Below are positions 35,424 through 43,421 of a stretch of 64,000 bases of DNA, piece by piece. Within the stretch, counting starts at the first letter, position 1. The number at the start of each line of letters is the position of its first letter. Under the pieces are notes generated by a model. The model was not told the origin of the DNA and did not search any database. It was given only the letters and a program-made list of their open reading frames with translations. This DNA comes from Pseudomonas leptonychotis (GTDB lineage Bacteria > Pseudomonadota > Gammaproteobacteria > Pseudomonadales > Pseudomonadaceae): the NCBI RefSeq assembly GCF_004920405.1, contig NZ_RFLV01000001.1, forward strand, positions 2,170,001 through 2,234,000. The letters are read 5' to 3'. The translations under genes were made by a program, and so were the position numbers.

Positions 35424-37351
35424 AGCTGATACCTCACAGACAGGCTGCTTTGCAGACGCTGCGCCTGGCGGAAGGATTCGCGCAGGATGCGTCGATCCAA
35501 GTGATTGAGGTGGTCGGGGTCAACACGGTTTGAGTAGGGCAGCCCCTTACGCGCCTGCAGCTGGTGTTGCTGCATGCGCTCTTGCTGAATGTAATGGTAG
35601 GCCTCCTCATAAGCCGCGCCATCCTGGGCTTCGATGACGCCCTGATTGATCAGCGCGCGCAGGCGTTCCAGCGTGTTGCAGGCGCTTACACCGTGCGCCA
35701 GGGCTAATAGCCGTGCACCGTCAACGAAGGGCGTAAGGCCTTGTACCTTGAGGTCCAGGGTGTGCTTCTCGGCGCCCTTGCGCGATACCACGAAGTCACG
35801 GAATGTCCCTACCGGCGGGCGCTGGCGCAAGGCGGTTTCAGCCATCATGCGCTGGAATACCGTATTGCTTGCCACCTGTTTAAGCAGGTTGTGGCGCAAC
35901 TGTTCGCAGCCCTGCGAGTCGCCCCAGACGGTGCGTAAGTCGAAATAGATGCAGGAGGCCAGTAAATTTTCCGGAGTGGTGGCCTGGATAAAGCTGTCAA
36001 AGCGCTTAGCCCACTCCTGGCGCGAGAGGCACAGCTCGGGGTTGCCGGCCATGATATTGCCCTTGCACAGGGTGAAACCGCATTGATCCAGGCGTCGGTT
36101 GATTTCCTGGGCCAGGGGTAACAAACGGCCACGGATGGCCGCCGCTTCGACGGCATCGGCGGCCTCGAACAGGATGCCGTTGTCCTGGTCGGTGTGTAGG
36201 GTTTGCTCACTGCGTCCTTCGCTGCCGAACACCAGCCAGGTGAACGGAATACCAGGGTCGCCGAGGTCTTCCAGGGTCAGTTCAATAACTCGGCACACGG
36301 TGTGGTCGTTGAGTAGGGTGATCAGCTGGGTGATCTGGGTGGAGCTGGCGCCGTGGGCGAGCATGCTGTCCACCAGCTGACGCACGTCACTGCGCAGCGC
36401 CGCCAATGTTTCTACCCGGCCGGCGTGCCGAATAGTGCGCGCGAGGTGGACCAGGTCGACACGTTGCAGGCTGAACAGGTCGCGCTCGGAAATCACCCCG
36501 CAGAGTTGCTCATGTTCTACCAGGCAGACGTGGGCGATATGGCGCTCGGTCATGGCAATGGCCGCGTCGAAGGCGCTGGCGTCCGGCGGCAAGTGAAAGG
36601 GCGATTGGGTCATCAGGCGGTCGATGGGCTGGGCCAGATCGATGCCATCCGCTACTACGCGGCGTAGGTCGCGCAGAGTGAAAATCCCCAGGGGCTTAAG
36701 TGCCGGATCGACAATCACAATGCTGCCGACTTGCTGTTCATGCATCAGCTTGACCGCATCACGCAGCGGCATTGCCGGGGCGCAACTTACCGGGTTGCGC
36801 ATGGCCAGCTGGCCGAGACGCGTATCCAGGGAGTACTGCGCGCCGAGGGCCTCCACCGCGCGCATTTGCACCTGTTGGTTGACCTGGTCGAGCAGGCTGC
36901 TAATACCGCGCAAGGCAAAGTCGCGCAGCGGGTTGGACAGGGCAAACAGCTTGATAAAAGCGGGCTTGTTTAGCAGCAGGCAAAAGGTGTCTTCGCCGGC
37001 CAGGTGTTCGGTGCGGGTGGCGCGTTCGCCAATCAACGCGGCCAGGGGGAAGCACTCACCGGTGGTGATCTCGAAGGTGGTCTCCGTGCCGCGTCGCGCC
37101 GAATGCGGGCGCTCGCCATGCACGCGGCCTTGTTTAACTATAAAGAAATGCTCAACCGGCCCGTCATCCGGTTTGATGATGGTTTCGCCCGCGCCATAGA
37201 AACGCAGCTGACAGTTCTCCACCAGATACGCCAGGTGGGCCGTGTCCATTTGGTTGAACGGCGGAAATTTTTGCAAGAACGCCATGGTGCCGTGGATGTT
37301 CTGCAGCACTGCGGTCCTGCCCGCTTCGCGGAATGCGTCCGTTGGGGGCAT
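35420..37351 (-). CDS. DUF294 nucleotidyltransferase with cNMP-binding and CBS domains
   Basis: A protein of about 643 residues. A cyclic-nucleotide-binding-like domain (about 15-140, FYGAGETIIKPDDGPVEHFF), two CBS motifs (about 165-290), then a DUF294 nucleotidyltransferase domain with GSEGRSEQTLHTDQDNGILF (the GS...DxD pattern) and a DUF294 C-terminal domain. It resembles GlnD-type transferases; a PII-like or other protein target is possible. I chose ATG 37351 (MPPTDAFREAG); other starts at 37411 (ATG) or 37444 (TTG) are open, but the last lies in a strong hairpin. Coupled to the exonuclease. Confidence 0.88.
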   Translation of the reverse strand: MPPTDAFREAGRTAVLQNIHGTMAFLQKFPPFNQMDTAHLAYLVENCQLRFYGAGETIIKPDDGPVEHFFIVKQGRVHGERPHSARRGTETTFEITTGECFPLAALIGERATRTEHLAGEDTFCLLLNKPAFIKLFALSNPLRDFALRGISSLLDQVNQQVQMRAVEALGAQYSLDTRLGQLAMRNPVSCAPAMPLRDAVKLMHEQQVGSIVIVDPALKPLGIFTLRDLRRVVADGIDLAQPIDRLMTQSPFHLPPDASAFDAAIAMTERHIAHVCLVEHEQLCGVISERDLFSLQRVDLVHLARTIRHAGRVETLAALRSDVRQLVDSMLAHGASSTQITQLITLLNDHTVCRVIELTLEDLGDPGIPFTWLVFGSEGRSEQTLHTDQDNGILFEAADAVEAAAIRGRLLPLAQEINRRLDQCGFTLCKGNIMAGNPELCLSRQEWAKRFDSFIQATTPENLLASCIYFDLRTVWGDSQGCEQLRHNLLKQVASNTVFQRMMAETALRQRPPVGTFRDFVVSRKGAEKHTLDLKVQGLTPFVDGARLLALAHGVSACNTLERLRALINQGVIEAQDGAAYEEAYHYIQQERMQQHQLQARKGLPYSNRVDPDHLNHLDRRILRESFRQAQRLQSSLSVRYQL

Positions 37352-37439
37352 GGTGGCGATGTCCAAAAGGGTCAGGGATTTATCCTGGGTGACCCCTGCA
37401 GCTAAGCCCATTAGACCTAAGTCGCGCAAGCCCACATAG

Positions 37440-37472
37440 CACAACGCCGAGGCGCAGGGCCTCGGCGTTGTG
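37440..37472 (-). terminator. 13-bp stem hairpin between PstS-like gene and DUF294
   Basis: CACAACGCCGAGG (37440-37452) and CCTCGGCGTTGTG (37460-37472) form a perfect stem with a 7-nt loop, 18 bp beyond the PstS-like stop. There is no T-run on either strand, so it may partly terminate or stabilise the upstream mRNA. Confidence 0.6.
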
Positions 37473-37489
37473 TGTAAATGACAGCGACA

Positions 37490-37894
37490 TTAAGGCAGGG
37501 TAAACAGCACCTTGACCGAGTCATTCACTGCAGCTGCATCGACATAGCCGATGGCATCCGCTTCAGCGGCCACCTTGGCCACAACCTCAGCATCGCCGGC
37601 GACGCTTGGCAGCGGCTGGCCTTTACCGGTGAACACCAGACCGGACCAGTAAGACTTCAGCTGCGACTCACTTTTATTGGTTACGCCGCTGTAGAACTTT
37701 TCTTTGGTAGGGGTCCAGTCCTTGTGATCGACACCTTTCATGGACTTGTCTTTGCCCAAAAAAATGTTGCCTACATCGGATTGGCTCGGTGCGGCGCTAG
37801 CAGCCGTGTTAACGATCACGGCCACTTCAGCCTGAACCAGCGTGGCGAAACCCAGGCAGACGACTGCGCAGAGGGTTTGAATGGAATACTTCAT
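37490..37894 (-). CDS. Short PstS-like periplasmic phosphate-binding protein
   Basis: A 134-residue exported protein: signal peptide at about 1-22 (ends LVQA), then VAVIVNTAASAAPSQSDVGNIFLGK, a fold seen at the start of PstS-type (PBP-like) proteins, and EADAIGYVDAAAVNDSVKVLF at the end. It is less than half the length of normal PstS, so it may be a minimal phosphate-binding domain. The ATG at 37894 follows GGAG. It is 11 bp downstream of the porin gene and lacks pst permease genes. Confidence 0.82.
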   Translation of the reverse strand: MKYSIQTLCAVVCLGFATLVQAEVAVIVNTAASAAPSQSDVGNIFLGKDKSMKGVDHKDWTPTKEKFYSGVTNKSESQLKSYWSGLVFTGKGQPLPSVAGDAEVVAKVAAEADAIGYVDAAAVNDSVKVLFTLP

Positions 37895-37905
37895 CAACAC
37901 TCTCC

Positions 37906-39081
37906 TCAGAATACGAAGTCAACGCCAACGCTGACGATGTCGCCGTCAAAGTTGCGGGCGGGGCTGCCCAGCAAGCCGTTGGAGCCCTCGGAGAGGGCGT
38001 TGTCGAAGGCCTCTTGAGAGGAACGGATAAAGACCCCTTCATAACCGCCCGAGGTGTCGACGCGCTTGTATTCGCTCTTCAGTACTACGTTAGGGAGTAG
38101 GTTGTAATTCAGACCCAGGGTCCAGGAATTCTGCCGACCGGCATCATCATCCAGTTGCGCATAGGTAACGTGGGTGAGGAACTCGCCGAAGCGGCGGCCG
38201 CCCATCAGGTAGAACGCGTCGGTGGTACCCGAACCATCAGCTTCGATGCTGCGCGAGGTCCACTCGTTGCTGGAGAGCCAAGTACCGTTATCGTACTGAT
38301 AGCCAACCGAGACGAATTTGCCTTTCTGCTTGTCAATGCTCTGGAAGCTCTGAACACCTGGGCCGTTCAGGCCGGCGAACGGAATATTGGGACGGTTAAC
38401 GAAGTCTTCGATTTCCGTGCTGATATCCGCCTCAACATAACCGATCCGCAGCGTGCCGAAATCGTTAGTGGCCAGGCTGATGTTGGCCCCAAAAACCTTT
38501 TCATAGTCGATGTCATACATGTCATCGAAGGCAAAGATGTCGCGATTTTTGGCCTGGCCACCGGCTACTTGGAAGGCAACCGAGCCGTAAGACAGCGGTA
38601 CGGTGTAAACCGCGTCCACACCTTCGTAGTTAGACAGCTGAACCTGGCTATACACCTCGTCAGGCAGGCGCAGCCACGGGTAGCTGAAGCCCACGTCGAT
38701 GCTTTCTGAGTACATGTACACCGGCGTGCGCAGGCGACCGAAGCGCACCATCAGGTTGTCAGTGCTCTGCCAGGACAGGTAGGCCCATTCCAAGTTGGCT
38801 TTCCACTCATCCTGCTCTGGTTTGGCCGTCGCTTGTACAGTAATGCCCAAAGTATCGGTCAGACCGTATTGAATTTGCGCACCGAATTTGGACAGCTGAT
38901 CGCCGCGCCAGGAGTCGGTGGTTTGGCCGGTGATGCCATAGCTGCGGCCATCATCTTCACCGCCGAGGTGAGTGATACCAACCGTGCCGAATGTATTGAA
39001 GCGGTGTTCGCCCTGCTCCAGCGCGAAGGCTGGGGCAGTGGCCAGGCAGATAGCCAAAGGAAGCAGGCGGACGTTAAACAT
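37906..39081 (-). CDS. Outer-membrane porin
   Basis: A 391-residue beta-barrel protein with a signal peptide at about 1-20 (ends PAFA) and a C-terminal Phe (DIVSVGVDFVF). It has alternating amphipathic strands with WAYLSWQSTDNLMVRFGRLRTP, characteristic of DcaP/OprP-like or general Gram-negative porins. It lies between a chemoreceptor (23 bp) and the PstS-like gene (11 bp), suggesting a common transcript and perhaps phosphate or organic-anion uptake. Its ATG follows AGGAGC. Exact substrate unknown. Confidence 0.87.
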   Translation of the reverse strand: MFNVRLLPLAICLATAPAFALEQGEHRFNTFGTVGITHLGGEDDGRSYGITGQTTDSWRGDQLSKFGAQIQYGLTDTLGITVQATAKPEQDEWKANLEWAYLSWQSTDNLMVRFGRLRTPVYMYSESIDVGFSYPWLRLPDEVYSQVQLSNYEGVDAVYTVPLSYGSVAFQVAGGQAKNRDIFAFDDMYDIDYEKVFGANISLATNDFGTLRIGYVEADISTEIEDFVNRPNIPFAGLNGPGVQSFQSIDKQKGKFVSVGYQYDNGTWLSSNEWTSRSIEADGSGTTDAFYLMGGRRFGEFLTHVTYAQLDDDAGRQNSWTLGLNYNLLPNVVLKSEYKRVDTSGGYEGVFIRSSQEAFDNALSEGSNGLLGSPARNFDGDIVSVGVDFVF

Positions 39082-39104
39082 GCAGTGATGCTCCTGTGTT
39101 CAGG

Positions 39105-40727
39105 TTAAACGCGGAATTGGGCTGTCGCCGCGCGCAGATGGTCCCCGGTGCTGACCAACTGTTCGCCGAGACGGGCGGTAGCTTCTGCACCTTGAGCGGT
39201 TGCTTGTGCGTCCTGCTGCAACACTTGTGTGTCTTGTTGAATCGAGCTGGAAAGGCCGATTTGTTCTTGAGTGAATTGCGCAATACCGGCATTCAATTGG
39301 TTGATATGGCCGACGGCACCCGCAATGGCTTCAAGTATCTGGGTCGCCTGCACCGAGCGCTCGATACTGGCCTGGGCTTTTTCGCCGTTGGCGGTCATCA
39401 CGCTGAGTACGCTGTTTGCGCTGTTCTGCAGGCGCTGGATGATGTTCTGAATTTCGGCAGTTGAGGCTGCAGTTTTTGACGCCAGGTTGCGGACTTCATC
39501 GGCCACCACGGCAAAGCCTCGACCTTGCTCGCCGGCGCGAGCCGCTTCGATGGCCGCGTTGAGCGCGAGCAGGTTGGTTTGCTCCGCAATGCTGCGGATG
39601 ACGGTGAGCACTGAACCCACCTGCTGGGTTTCTTCTTCCAGTTGCTCCATGGCGCTGACTGCGCCCATCACGCTGCTGCCCAGATCACTGATGCTGGTCG
39701 ATAAGCTGCCAATATTCTTGCGCGCCTGCTCGGCCTGTTGCGAGGCGGAGCCCGCTTCTGCAGAGGCCTGCTGAGAGCGATGTGCGACTTCCTGAATGCT
39801 GTTAGTCATCGTCAGGATGTCGCGACTGATCGAGTCTGTGTGGCCTTGCTGGGAGCGTGCGTTCTCATTGGCGCCTTGAGTCAGGCGATACAGTTCCTGT
39901 GACATGCCTGCCAGTGGGCTGGCAGCGTCGATGATCTGGCGAATGGTGCCTTGCAGCTTGTCGATAAAGCTGTTGAACAACTGAATCATTTCGCCAATTT
40001 CATCATTGGAATCGACGTTGACCCGGCGGGTCAGGTCGCCATCCCCACGGGCGATCGCCTGCAGTGAGGTGATCACGCCACGTACGTTGGCCATGATGCC
40101 GCGAATGACCAGAAACGAGCTGATGCTGACCAATGCCACCAGCAGCGCCGACAGGGCAAAACCGACCTGGGTGGTGGTGGCGTTATCGGTGCGGGTCTGC
40201 GCCAGGGTTTCTTGGAAGTCCTCGTAGGCGTGTGTACGGAATGACTCAGCCAGCTGTTGTGCCTGGCTCAGGTCACTGGCCATACGGCCTAGGCTGGGGG
40301 CGAGGTCTTCGAAGCTGGCGCTGCCTTTGATCAATTGCTCAGAGGCGGGCAGGGCATTATCGGCATAGCGCTGAATGGCTGTACGCCAGGCGTTCAACTC
40401 CTCGCGGCGCGCCGGATTATCAACGGCAAGGCGTTGCAGTTCCTGTTGTTTGCTGGCGATTTCTGCGAGCACCTTGCGCGCTTCTTCGAGCGTTTCCAGT
40501 TCCCCTGCTGCCACGGCGCTGTTGAGCAGGCCAGGCAAGCGTGAATATTGGAAGATCACCGCGTCGGCTTTCTCCAAGGTAGGAAAGCTGTGGGTTTCTA
40601 GGGTGACCAGGCGCACGTCGTTGTTGGCCAGTTGCAGCGAGGTATAGCCCACGAACAGCAGTAGGCCGAGCAAGGCAATGGCCGGCAGTAACGAGAACTT
40701 CAAGGTGAGCGACAGATTTTTCAACAT
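39105..40727 (-). CDS. Methyl-accepting chemotaxis protein
   Basis: A 540-residue chemoreceptor: TM1 at about 10-30, a helical periplasmic sensor (about 31-190, starting [19 protein letters not shown]), TM2 at about 192-213, HAMP with [21 protein letters not shown], and a signalling domain with [20 protein letters not shown] and [15 protein letters not shown]. The start chosen is ATG 40727 ([11 protein letters not shown]), which fits homologous N-termini; 40742 is an alternative. It is first in a likely transcript with porin and PstS-like genes, which suggests it senses the same solute. Confidence 0.92.
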   Translation of the reverse strand: MLKNLSLTLKFSLLPAIALLGLLLFVGYTSLQLANNDVRLVTLETHSFPTLEKADAVIFQYSRLPGLLNSAVAAGELETLEEARKVLAEIASKQQELQRLAVDNPARREELNAWRTAIQRYADNALPASEQLIKGSASFEDLAPSLGRMASDLSQAQQLAESFRTHAYEDFQETLAQTRTDNATTTQVGFALSALLVALVSISSFLVIRGIMANVRGVITSLQAIARGDGDLTRRVNVDSNDEIGEMIQLFNSFIDKLQGTIRQIIDAASPLAGMSQELYRLTQGANENARSQQGHTDSISRDILTMTNSIQEVAHRSQQASAEAGSASQQAEQARKNIGSLSTSISDLGSSVMGAVSAMEQLEEETQQVGSVLTVIRSIAEQTNLLALNAAIEAARAGEQGRGFAVVADEVRNLASKTAASTAEIQNIIQRLQNSANSVLSVMTANGEKAQASIERSVQATQILEAIAGAVGHINQLNAGIAQFTQEQIGLSSSIQQDTQVLQQDAQATAQGAEATARLGEQLVSTGDHLRAATAQFRV

Positions 40728-40860
40728 GGCAGGTGTACCCAAAGAGGGGCGCGGAGTATACCGAGTTCAGATAGTGGCGTATCGCCACTGATCGGTCATT
40801 GGGCGACCATTTCTCTTTTGTATGGTCAGTCATAGCTTTCGGCCGACCCGCTTATTTCTA

Positions 40861-40942
40861 TAGCCAATAATTCAGCCGCGCGCTCACTGTTGTCCGACAA
40901 AATATTTTTGTCGGCGCTGTTGAGGCGGCTAAATTCTGGCTA
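40861..40942. promoter_or_regulatory. Nested palindromic control region
   Basis: Inner perfect palindrome CCGACAAAA-TAT-TTTTGTCGG (40894-40914), enclosed by an imperfect long repeat whose ends match perfectly (TAGCCA 40861-40866 with TGGCTA 40937-40942; AGCCGC 40874-40879 with GCGGCT 40925-40930). It lies between divergent chemoreceptor and binding-protein genes, ending 37 bp before the ATG at 40980. It looks like a regulator-binding region rather than a terminator. Confidence 0.55.
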
Positions 40943-40979
40943 TGCACTAGAGTGAATTGCACAACAACAAGGGGGTGTT

Positions 40980-42659
40980 ATGCGTGTGCTGATCTGGCTT
41001 GCCTGGTTATGCAGCGCTGTCGTTTACGCCGCACCTGACCTGCGCGAGGCTCAACGCGAGTTGCAGCCCAGCTCGCTCAGCCGTCCTGCGCAAGAGGCTG
41101 AATTGCAGTGGTTTGTCGAGGCCGCCCGGCCGTTCCAAGGGGTGCAGGTGCGGGTGATTGCCGAGCACATTCCGACCCATTGGTATGAAGCCAATGTGCT
41201 GGCCCCGCTATTTAGTCAGCTCACCGGTATCCGGGTGATCCATGAGATCAGCGGTGAGGATGACGTGGTCAACAAGCTGCGCACCCAGCAGCAGACTGGC
41301 TTGGCGCTGTATGACGCCTACATCAGTGACAGCGACCTGCTCGGCCAGCACTTCCGTGATAATCAGGTATTGGTGTTATCGGACTTTATCGCTGGCGAAG
41401 GGGCTGGTGTCACCTCGCCGACGCTCGACTTGCAGGACTTTATCGGTCTGCCCTTTGTCACTGCGCCAGATGGCAAGCTCTATCAGCTGCCAGATCAGCA
41501 GTTCGCCAACCTCTATTGGTATCGTCACGACTGGTTTGCCCGGCCTGAATTGCGCGAAGCTTTTCGCCAGCGTTACGGCTATGAGCTGGATGTGCCGCAG
41601 AACTGGAGTGCTTACGAGGACATCGCCGCGTTCTTCAGCGAACACGTGCGCGAGCTCGATGGCCAGCGTGTATACGGTCATATGGACTATGGCGGCTTCG
41701 ATCCTTCGCTCGGTTGGCGCTTGTCGGATGCCTGGCTGGGTATGGCTGGCGTCGGGGACGTGGGGTTGCCTAATGGTTTGCCGGTGGATGACTGGGGCAT
41801 TCGCGTTGAGGATTGTCGTCCGGCCGGCGCCAGTATGGCGCGTGGCGGCGCCCTGGACAGCCCGGCGGCGGTCTACGCGCTGCAACAGTACATCGACTGG
41901 CTGAAACGCTACACGCCAGCTGAAGCACGGCAGATGAGTTTTAATCAGGCCGGTAATGTTGCCGCGCGTGGCCAGGTTGCCCAACAGATTTTCTGGTACA
42001 CCGCCTTTACCGCCGACTACACCCGTGCAGATTCGCCAATGCTGGATGAAAAAGGCGAGCCGCGTTGGCGAGTTGCGCCTTCACCGCGTGGGGCGTATTG
42101 GCGTGAAGGCATGAAGTCGGGCTACCAGGACGTTGGCGCCTGGACCTTGCTCAAGGCCACGCCGCTGCGCCAGCGCCAGGCGGCCTGGCTGTATGCGCAG
42201 TTCGTGGTGTCCAAGTCGGTGTCGTTACGTAAGACCCTGGTGGGGCTGACGCCGATCCGTCACTCCGATCTACAGTCGCCAGCGCTGCTTGCCGCGGCAC
42301 CCAAGCTGGGTGGTTTAGTTGAGTTCTATCGCAGCCCTGCGGCGCGGCGCTGGACCCCGACCGGGGCCAATGTTCCGGATTACAGTGGTATGGCCAGCCT
42401 GTGGTGGCGGCAGTTGCACCCAGCAATCAGTGGCCAGCTCAGCAGTGCAGAGGCCTTGCACAACCTCGCGCAAATGTTTGATCGGCATCTATATGGTGTT
42501 GGCCAGCGTCAAGTGCACGCCTGCGCACCTCGACTGAATGCACAGCAGACCTCGGCCTTTTGGCTCAAACACCCTGGCGCACCGTGGCCGAAGCTGCTGA
42601 ATGAGCGGCCACCGGGACGCACGCTGCCATATGCGGAGGCCCTGCGTGCGTGGGATTAA
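40980..42659 (+). CDS. Family 1 extracellular solute-binding protein
   Basis: A 559-residue protein with signal peptide at about 1-17 (AVVYA/APDL) and a periplasmic binding fold of the sugar/glycerol type: THWYEANVLAPLFSQLTGIRV, LTPIRHSDLQS and a C-terminal WWRQLHPAISGQLSSAEALHNLA. Its length resembles the large binding proteins of glycerol-type ABC systems (GlpV-like), but no permease or ATPase lies nearby, so it is an orphan or a signal-transducing binding protein. The AACAACAAGGGGGTGTT leader has a G-rich site. The second binding-protein gene begins within its 3' end. Confidence 0.87.
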   Translation: MRVLIWLAWLCSAVVYAAPDLREAQRELQPSSLSRPAQEAELQWFVEAARPFQGVQVRVIAEHIPTHWYEANVLAPLFSQLTGIRVIHEISGEDDVVNKLRTQQQTGLALYDAYISDSDLLGQHFRDNQVLVLSDFIAGEGAGVTSPTLDLQDFIGLPFVTAPDGKLYQLPDQQFANLYWYRHDWFARPELREAFRQRYGYELDVPQNWSAYEDIAAFFSEHVRELDGQRVYGHMDYGGFDPSLGWRLSDAWLGMAGVGDVGLPNGLPVDDWGIRVEDCRPAGASMARGGALDSPAAVYALQQYIDWLKRYTPAEARQMSFNQAGNVAARGQVAQQIFWYTAFTADYTRADSPMLDEKGEPRWRVAPSPRGAYWREGMKSGYQDVGAWTLLKATPLRQRQAAWLYAQFVVSKSVSLRKTLVGLTPIRHSDLQSPALLAAAPKLGGLVEFYRSPAARRWTPTGANVPDYSGMASLWWRQLHPAISGQLSSAEALHNLAQMFDRHLYGVGQRQVHACAPRLNAQQTSAFWLKHPGAPWPKLLNERPPGRTLPYAEALRAWD

Positions 42660-43377
42660 GCAACTCGGAGGTTATGCCTGCAGCCTTTTACTGGGGTGGA
42701 GTTTGCCGTTACTGGCTGCAGAACCGGTGCAGTTGTTCGCTTGGGAGCATCCGCCGCAGCTGTACATGGCGGCGGACGGCCGTGCTGCTGGGGTGGTGGC
42801 GGAGTTGACCGCGCAGTTGTTTAGCCAGGTTGGCGTGACCTATCGCTTGAGCTTCCAGCCACTGCAGCGCGCGCTGCAACGCGTGCAACGCGAAGCCAAT
42901 AGCTGCGTTCTGCTGGTGGAGCGCCAGCAGGAGCGCGAGCCACACTATGCCTGGGTTGGTCCGCTGCTGGTCTCGCGTCTCGGCTTATACGCCCGTGCCG
43001 ATGACCCACTTCAGCTCAATAGTTTGGAGCAGGCGCGCGGTCTACGCATCCTTAGCTATCAAGGTTCTGGTGCGGGTGAGTATTTGCATCAGGTGGGGCT
43101 TGAGGTGATTGCCTCGAACAAAGAGTCACTCAACCTGAGCATGCTGCAGCGCAGTCGCGCTCAGTTGTGGGCCACCAGTTCGGCGGTGGTTAGTTCGATG
43201 CGCGGCCAGCCCGCACCGCGTTTGGTGTTGCCGTTTCTAACCTTGATGGAAGATATGGCCTGCCATCCGCAGTTCGATCCGGCTCTGCAGCAACGTTTGC
43301 AGGCAACGCTGTTGCAGCTCTACAGCGAAGGCTGGGTGCAGGCGCTGTATCAGCGTCATGGCTTACAGCAGGAATAA
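42646..43377 (+). CDS. Family 3 solute-binding protein (PAAT type)
   Basis: A 243-residue periplasmic protein similar to the substrate-binding proteins of polar amino acid ABC transporters: VQLFAWEHPPQLYMAADGRAAGVVAELTAQLF and VGPLLVSRLGLYARADDPLQ. The chosen start is GTG 42646 with a perfect GGAGG (42635-42639) 6 bp upstream, giving signal peptide MRGIKQLGGYACSLLLGWSLPLLAA; it overlaps the preceding gene by 14 bp. ATG codons at 42601 and 42631 are less well placed. It lacks ABC partners; an oxidoreductase- or sensor-related role is possible. A bidirectional terminator follows. Confidence 0.86.
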   Translation: MRGIKQLGGYACSLLLGWSLPLLAAEPVQLFAWEHPPQLYMAADGRAAGVVAELTAQLFSQVGVTYRLSFQPLQRALQRVQREANSCVLLVERQQEREPHYAWVGPLLVSRLGLYARADDPLQLNSLEQARGLRILSYQGSGAGEYLHQVGLEVIASNKESLNLSMLQRSRAQLWATSSAVVSSMRGQPAPRLVLPFLTLMEDMACHPQFDPALQQRLQATLLQLYSEGWVQALYQRHGLQQE

Positions 43378-43402
43378 AAAACCGCCCGAAGGGCGGTTTT
43401 TT
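43377..43402. terminator. Bidirectional rho-independent terminator
   Basis: AAAAACCGCCC, loop GAA, GGGCGGTTTTTT. A-run and T-run on both sides serve the plus-strand binding-protein gene and the minus-strand glcB, whose stop is 20 bp away. Confidence 0.92.
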
Positions 43403-43421
43403 ATGTGGCTACAGCAGCGGG

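Noticed and set aside
34719..37351. Nucleotidyltransferase-exonuclease pair as an anti-phage system
   Set aside because: The pair is widespread in Pseudomonas core genomes next to metabolic genes, and no other defence gene is nearby.
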